Source of the DNA: Acidobacteriaceae bacterium
Lineage (GTDB): Bacteria; Acidobacteriota; Terriglobia; Terriglobales; Acidobacteriaceae
Direction: 5' to 3'
Assembly (NCBI GenBank): GCA_003132825.1
Contig: PKYX01000508.1
Coordinates: forward strand, 9,795-15,785
DNA: 5,991 nucleotides
The position numbers were made by a program, and so were the translations under genes. Shown piece by piece: positions 4,600-5,991 of this stretch (position 1 is the stretch's first letter; the number at the start of each line of letters is the position of its first letter). The notes under the pieces are model-generated. The model ran no database searches and had not been told where the DNA came from. It was given only the letters and a program-made list of their open reading frames with translations.

Positions 4600-4947
4600 A
4601 TGCGGCCCTCCCCTCAACCACCCAGTCCCTGCCCCATCCACGGGCTTTTGGAGTCGCTAGCGCGGCCCTGGACCCTCCACATTCTGTGGGCTTTGAGCAC
4701 TCACGGTCCGGCGCGGTTTGGCGCGTTGCAGAAGCAGGTGGAAGGAATTTCGTCGCGGGTGTTGGCGGAGCGGCTGCGGATGCTGGAGAAGAAAGAATTT
4801 GTCTTCCGCCACTATGCGCCGACCATTCCTCCGGCAGTCACCTACGGCATCACCAAGCGCATGAAAGATATTGAGAAAGTCTTAGAGGATCTGGAACATC
4901 TGGCGCGGAAATGGCAGGTGGAGGAGTCCGCAAGCACGGGCAGCTGA
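4600..4947 (+). CDS. HxlR/DUF24-family transcriptional regulator, single-Cys CatR-like
   Basis: This 115-aa winged-helix regulator has HxlR-family landmarks: CPIHGLLESLARPWTLHILWAL (11-32); RFGALQKQVEGISSRVLAERL (38-58), containing the recognition helix; RMLEKKEF followed by the wing strand and PPAVTYGITKRM (76-87); and a C-terminal helix for dimerisation. Cys11, in the family-conserved position, is the only Cys in the protein. In YodB, CatR and HypR the equivalent Cys senses quinones, diamide or disulfide stress. GTG at 4597 directly precedes the ATG at 4600; I prefer the ATG because GCGAGG lies 6 nt before it. The gene is divergent from doxX across a 138-bp AT-rich region with palindromes, so autoregulation and control of doxX and the dioxygenase are likely. 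Quinone/catechol sensing is inferred from family and context, not shown. Confidence 0.92.
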   Translation: MRPSPQPPSPCPIHGLLESLARPWTLHILWALSTHGPARFGALQKQVEGISSRVLAERLRMLEKKEFVFRHYAPTIPPAVTYGITKRMKDIEKVLEDLEHLARKWQVEESASTGS

Positions 4948-4975
4948 GGCTTCGCCAGCCGGCCGCAAGACGCGC

Positions 4976-4995
4976 GCGCGGCGTGCCCGCCGTGC
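4976..4995 (+). repeat. Stable GC hairpin after the HxlR-family gene
   Basis: GCGCGGCG (4976-4983) pairs with CGCCGTGC (4988-4995) around a TGCC loop, giving 8 bp with one G-U pair in the plus-strand transcript, 28 nt after the regulator stop codon. It is followed by AGCAAAAAA rather than a U-tract, so it is not a standard intrinsic terminator. It could still protect the short regulator mRNA from 3' degradation. Confidence 0.4.
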
Positions 4996-4998
4996 AGC

Positions 4999-5018
4999 AA
5001 AAAAGGGCGCGACCCCTT
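4999..5018 (-). terminator. Weak intrinsic terminator candidate for the ThuA-domain gene
   Basis: On the minus strand AAGGG-GTCGCG-CCCTT forms a 5-bp stem with a 6-nt loop (5018-5003) and runs directly into a T-tract ending at 4999. It lies about 120 nt downstream of the ThuA stop codon. The stem is short, so efficiency is doubtful, but stem plus U-tract are in the right order for this strand. Confidence 0.4.
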
Positions 5019-5137
5019 GGCTCGGGCGGGCCGGAGAAATCGGGCCCCCAATCTCCGGGACAAGAGCTCACGCACAACGCCTCGAGGACAAGGTATCCGG
5101 GAGCACAGGGAGCAGACCTCTGGGGACAAGCCTGGCC

Positions 5138-5991
5138 TCACTTCCCCGGCGCCACAGGCGAGGCGGGGGGCGCCGCGGTCGGGGCGTTGGTCAGAAAAGC
5201 CGGATCCATCTCCGCAATGTCGACGCGGAAGCTGACCGTGTCGGCGCTGGGAAAAGTCGTTGGCAATTTCTGCGTCACCTTGCCGGTGGCCGCCCATTCC
5301 GCTCCTCGCTGGTAGGTCGTCATAAATCCAACGCAGCTCAGTGCGGCCACATCGTGCCCCAGCGTGGTGTGGAAAATTCTTCCCTGGCCGTAGCGCAAAA
5401 CCATAAGCATCGGTTCGTCACGGCCCGTGCCCTTGTTGAGCGGATCGGAATAAGCCGTTGCCAGCACGGTCATATCCTGCCCGGGTCCGCGAAGCCGGGC
5501 ATAAAGCTCGTCGCCGGCGTGCATCCAGGCGGGGGGCAAGCCTTTCATGATGGGATGCTCGGGTTCCCGGGTGACGACCTGGAAGGGGATGCGCGCTCCG
5601 TGTGACCCGGCGGGTCCGGGAGAGGTATCAGAAACTAGCTTGCCATCCTTGAAATACCAATACGGTCCGGACTTTTCGGATCGATTTCTCCACCCCCCGA
5701 CGCCGGCCATCTGGCTGTAGGCCAGCCAATCGGGAAAAGCGTTATCGGCGGCATGAACGATGACCAGGCCCCCGCCCGCTCTTACATACTGTTCCACCTG
5801 GGAGCGCAGGTCCGCCGGCCAGTCGGGAGCGTCATAGTTCCATACGATGGCTTTGTAGTCGCCGAACTTCGGTTGGAAGCTGCTGAAGTCACCGCCAACC
5901 TGAGGAGCCGTCGCGACCGTGACCTGGAATAGTCCTGTTTCCTCCAGTTCCTTTTTCAGTACGACCGTCGTCAGCCGCCAATTGTGATACG
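5138..5991 (-). CDS. ThuA-domain protein, N-terminus beyond the window edge
   Basis: The visible 283 residues belong to the ThuA (trehalose utilisation) domain family, which has a class I glutamine-amidotransferase-like fold. The frame is open to the right edge and begins at YHNWRLTTVVLKKELEETG, which matches the N-terminal N/H-x-W-R region of the family, so only the first strand and any signal peptide are missing. Later hallmarks are VRAGGGLVIVHAADNAFPDW, GVGGWRNRSEKSGPYW, EPEHPIMKGLPPAWMHAGDELY, TVLATAYSD, RIFHTTLGHD and GAEWAATGKVT. A start codon inside the frame at 5797 (GTG) would cut the domain and is not used. The protein ends in a Pro/Ala-rich tail (about the last 14 residues). Biochemical activity in this family is poorly established; roles in sugar or glycoside metabolism are suggested by context in other bacteria. 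It is convergent with the regulator gene, with no apparent functional link. Confidence 0.9.
   Translation of the reverse strand, partial: YHNWRLTTVVLKKELEETGLFQVTVATAPQVGGDFSSFQPKFGDYKAIVWNYDAPDWPADLRSQVEQYVRAGGGLVIVHAADNAFPDWLAYSQMAGVGGWRNRSEKSGPYWYFKDGKLVSDTSPGPAGSHGARIPFQVVTREPEHPIMKGLPPAWMHAGDELYARLRGPGQDMTVLATAYSDPLNKGTGRDEPMLMVLRYGQGRIFHTTLGHDVAALSCVGFMTTYQRGAEWAATGKVTQKLPTTFPSADTVSFRVDIAEMDPAFLTNAPTAAPPASPVAPGK

Noticed and set aside
4971..4980. Short CG dinucleotide run as a possible repeat element
   Set aside because: Only five units and part of the hairpin at 4976-4995; not an array.
4842..5297. A 151-codon minus-strand open frame spanning the regulator-ThuA gap
   Set aside because: It overlaps the 3' ends of both genes in other frames and has no recognisable domain or ribosome site.
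1..5991. CRISPR array, tRNA, or insertion sequence
   Set aside because: I saw no spaced direct repeats, cloverleaf-like segments, transposase frame or terminal inverted repeats with target duplications.

Overview
The window looks like a stretch of a GC-rich bacterial chromosome with short intergenic gaps and clear Shine-Dalgarno sites. The gene mix is a heparan-N-acetyltransferase-like membrane protein, a sugar-binding-type protein, a cupin, a class III extradiol dioxygenase, DoxX, HxlR and ThuA. That mix would fit an Acidobacteriota-like soil bacterium, but this is an inference from gene content only. No rRNA, tRNA, insertion sequence, integrase or CRISPR array is visible.

Layout. Bases 1-192 hold nothing I can name. 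A minus-strand acyltransferase-like membrane protein (193-1356) is divergent from a plus-strand periplasmic-binding-protein-fold protein (1490-2425) that has no signal peptide; the 133 bp between them carries plausible promoters for both. A small cupin (2527-2889, plus) follows. It is convergent with a minus-strand LigB/DODA-type ring-cleaving dioxygenase (2970-3788). Upstream of the dioxygenase on the same strand is a DoxX-family membrane protein (3988-4461). Divergent from doxX is an HxlR-family regulator (4600-4947, plus). A ThuA-domain protein (5138 to the right edge, minus, N-terminus cut off) converges on the regulator.

The most coherent unit is 2970-4947: HxlR regulator, DoxX and extradiol dioxygenase around one strongly AT-rich divergent promoter. 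This is the logic of the Bacillus subtilis catDE operon (DoxX protein plus catechol dioxygenase) controlled by the HxlR/DUF24-type redox repressors CatR and YodB. Here the dioxygenase is of the unrelated LigB type. The regulator keeps a single N-terminal Cys, and the promoter carries inverted repeats built from TTAC/GTAA half-sites, the half-sites reported for CatR. I propose a catechol/quinone-responsive detoxification module; the sequence supports the architecture but not the inducer.

The left half may relate to sugar or amino-sugar handling (acyltransferase plus sugar-binding fold), but the two proteins have no transporter or enzyme partners in view. The ThuA protein belongs to a family common in carbohydrate-related contexts and has no evident link to its neighbours here.
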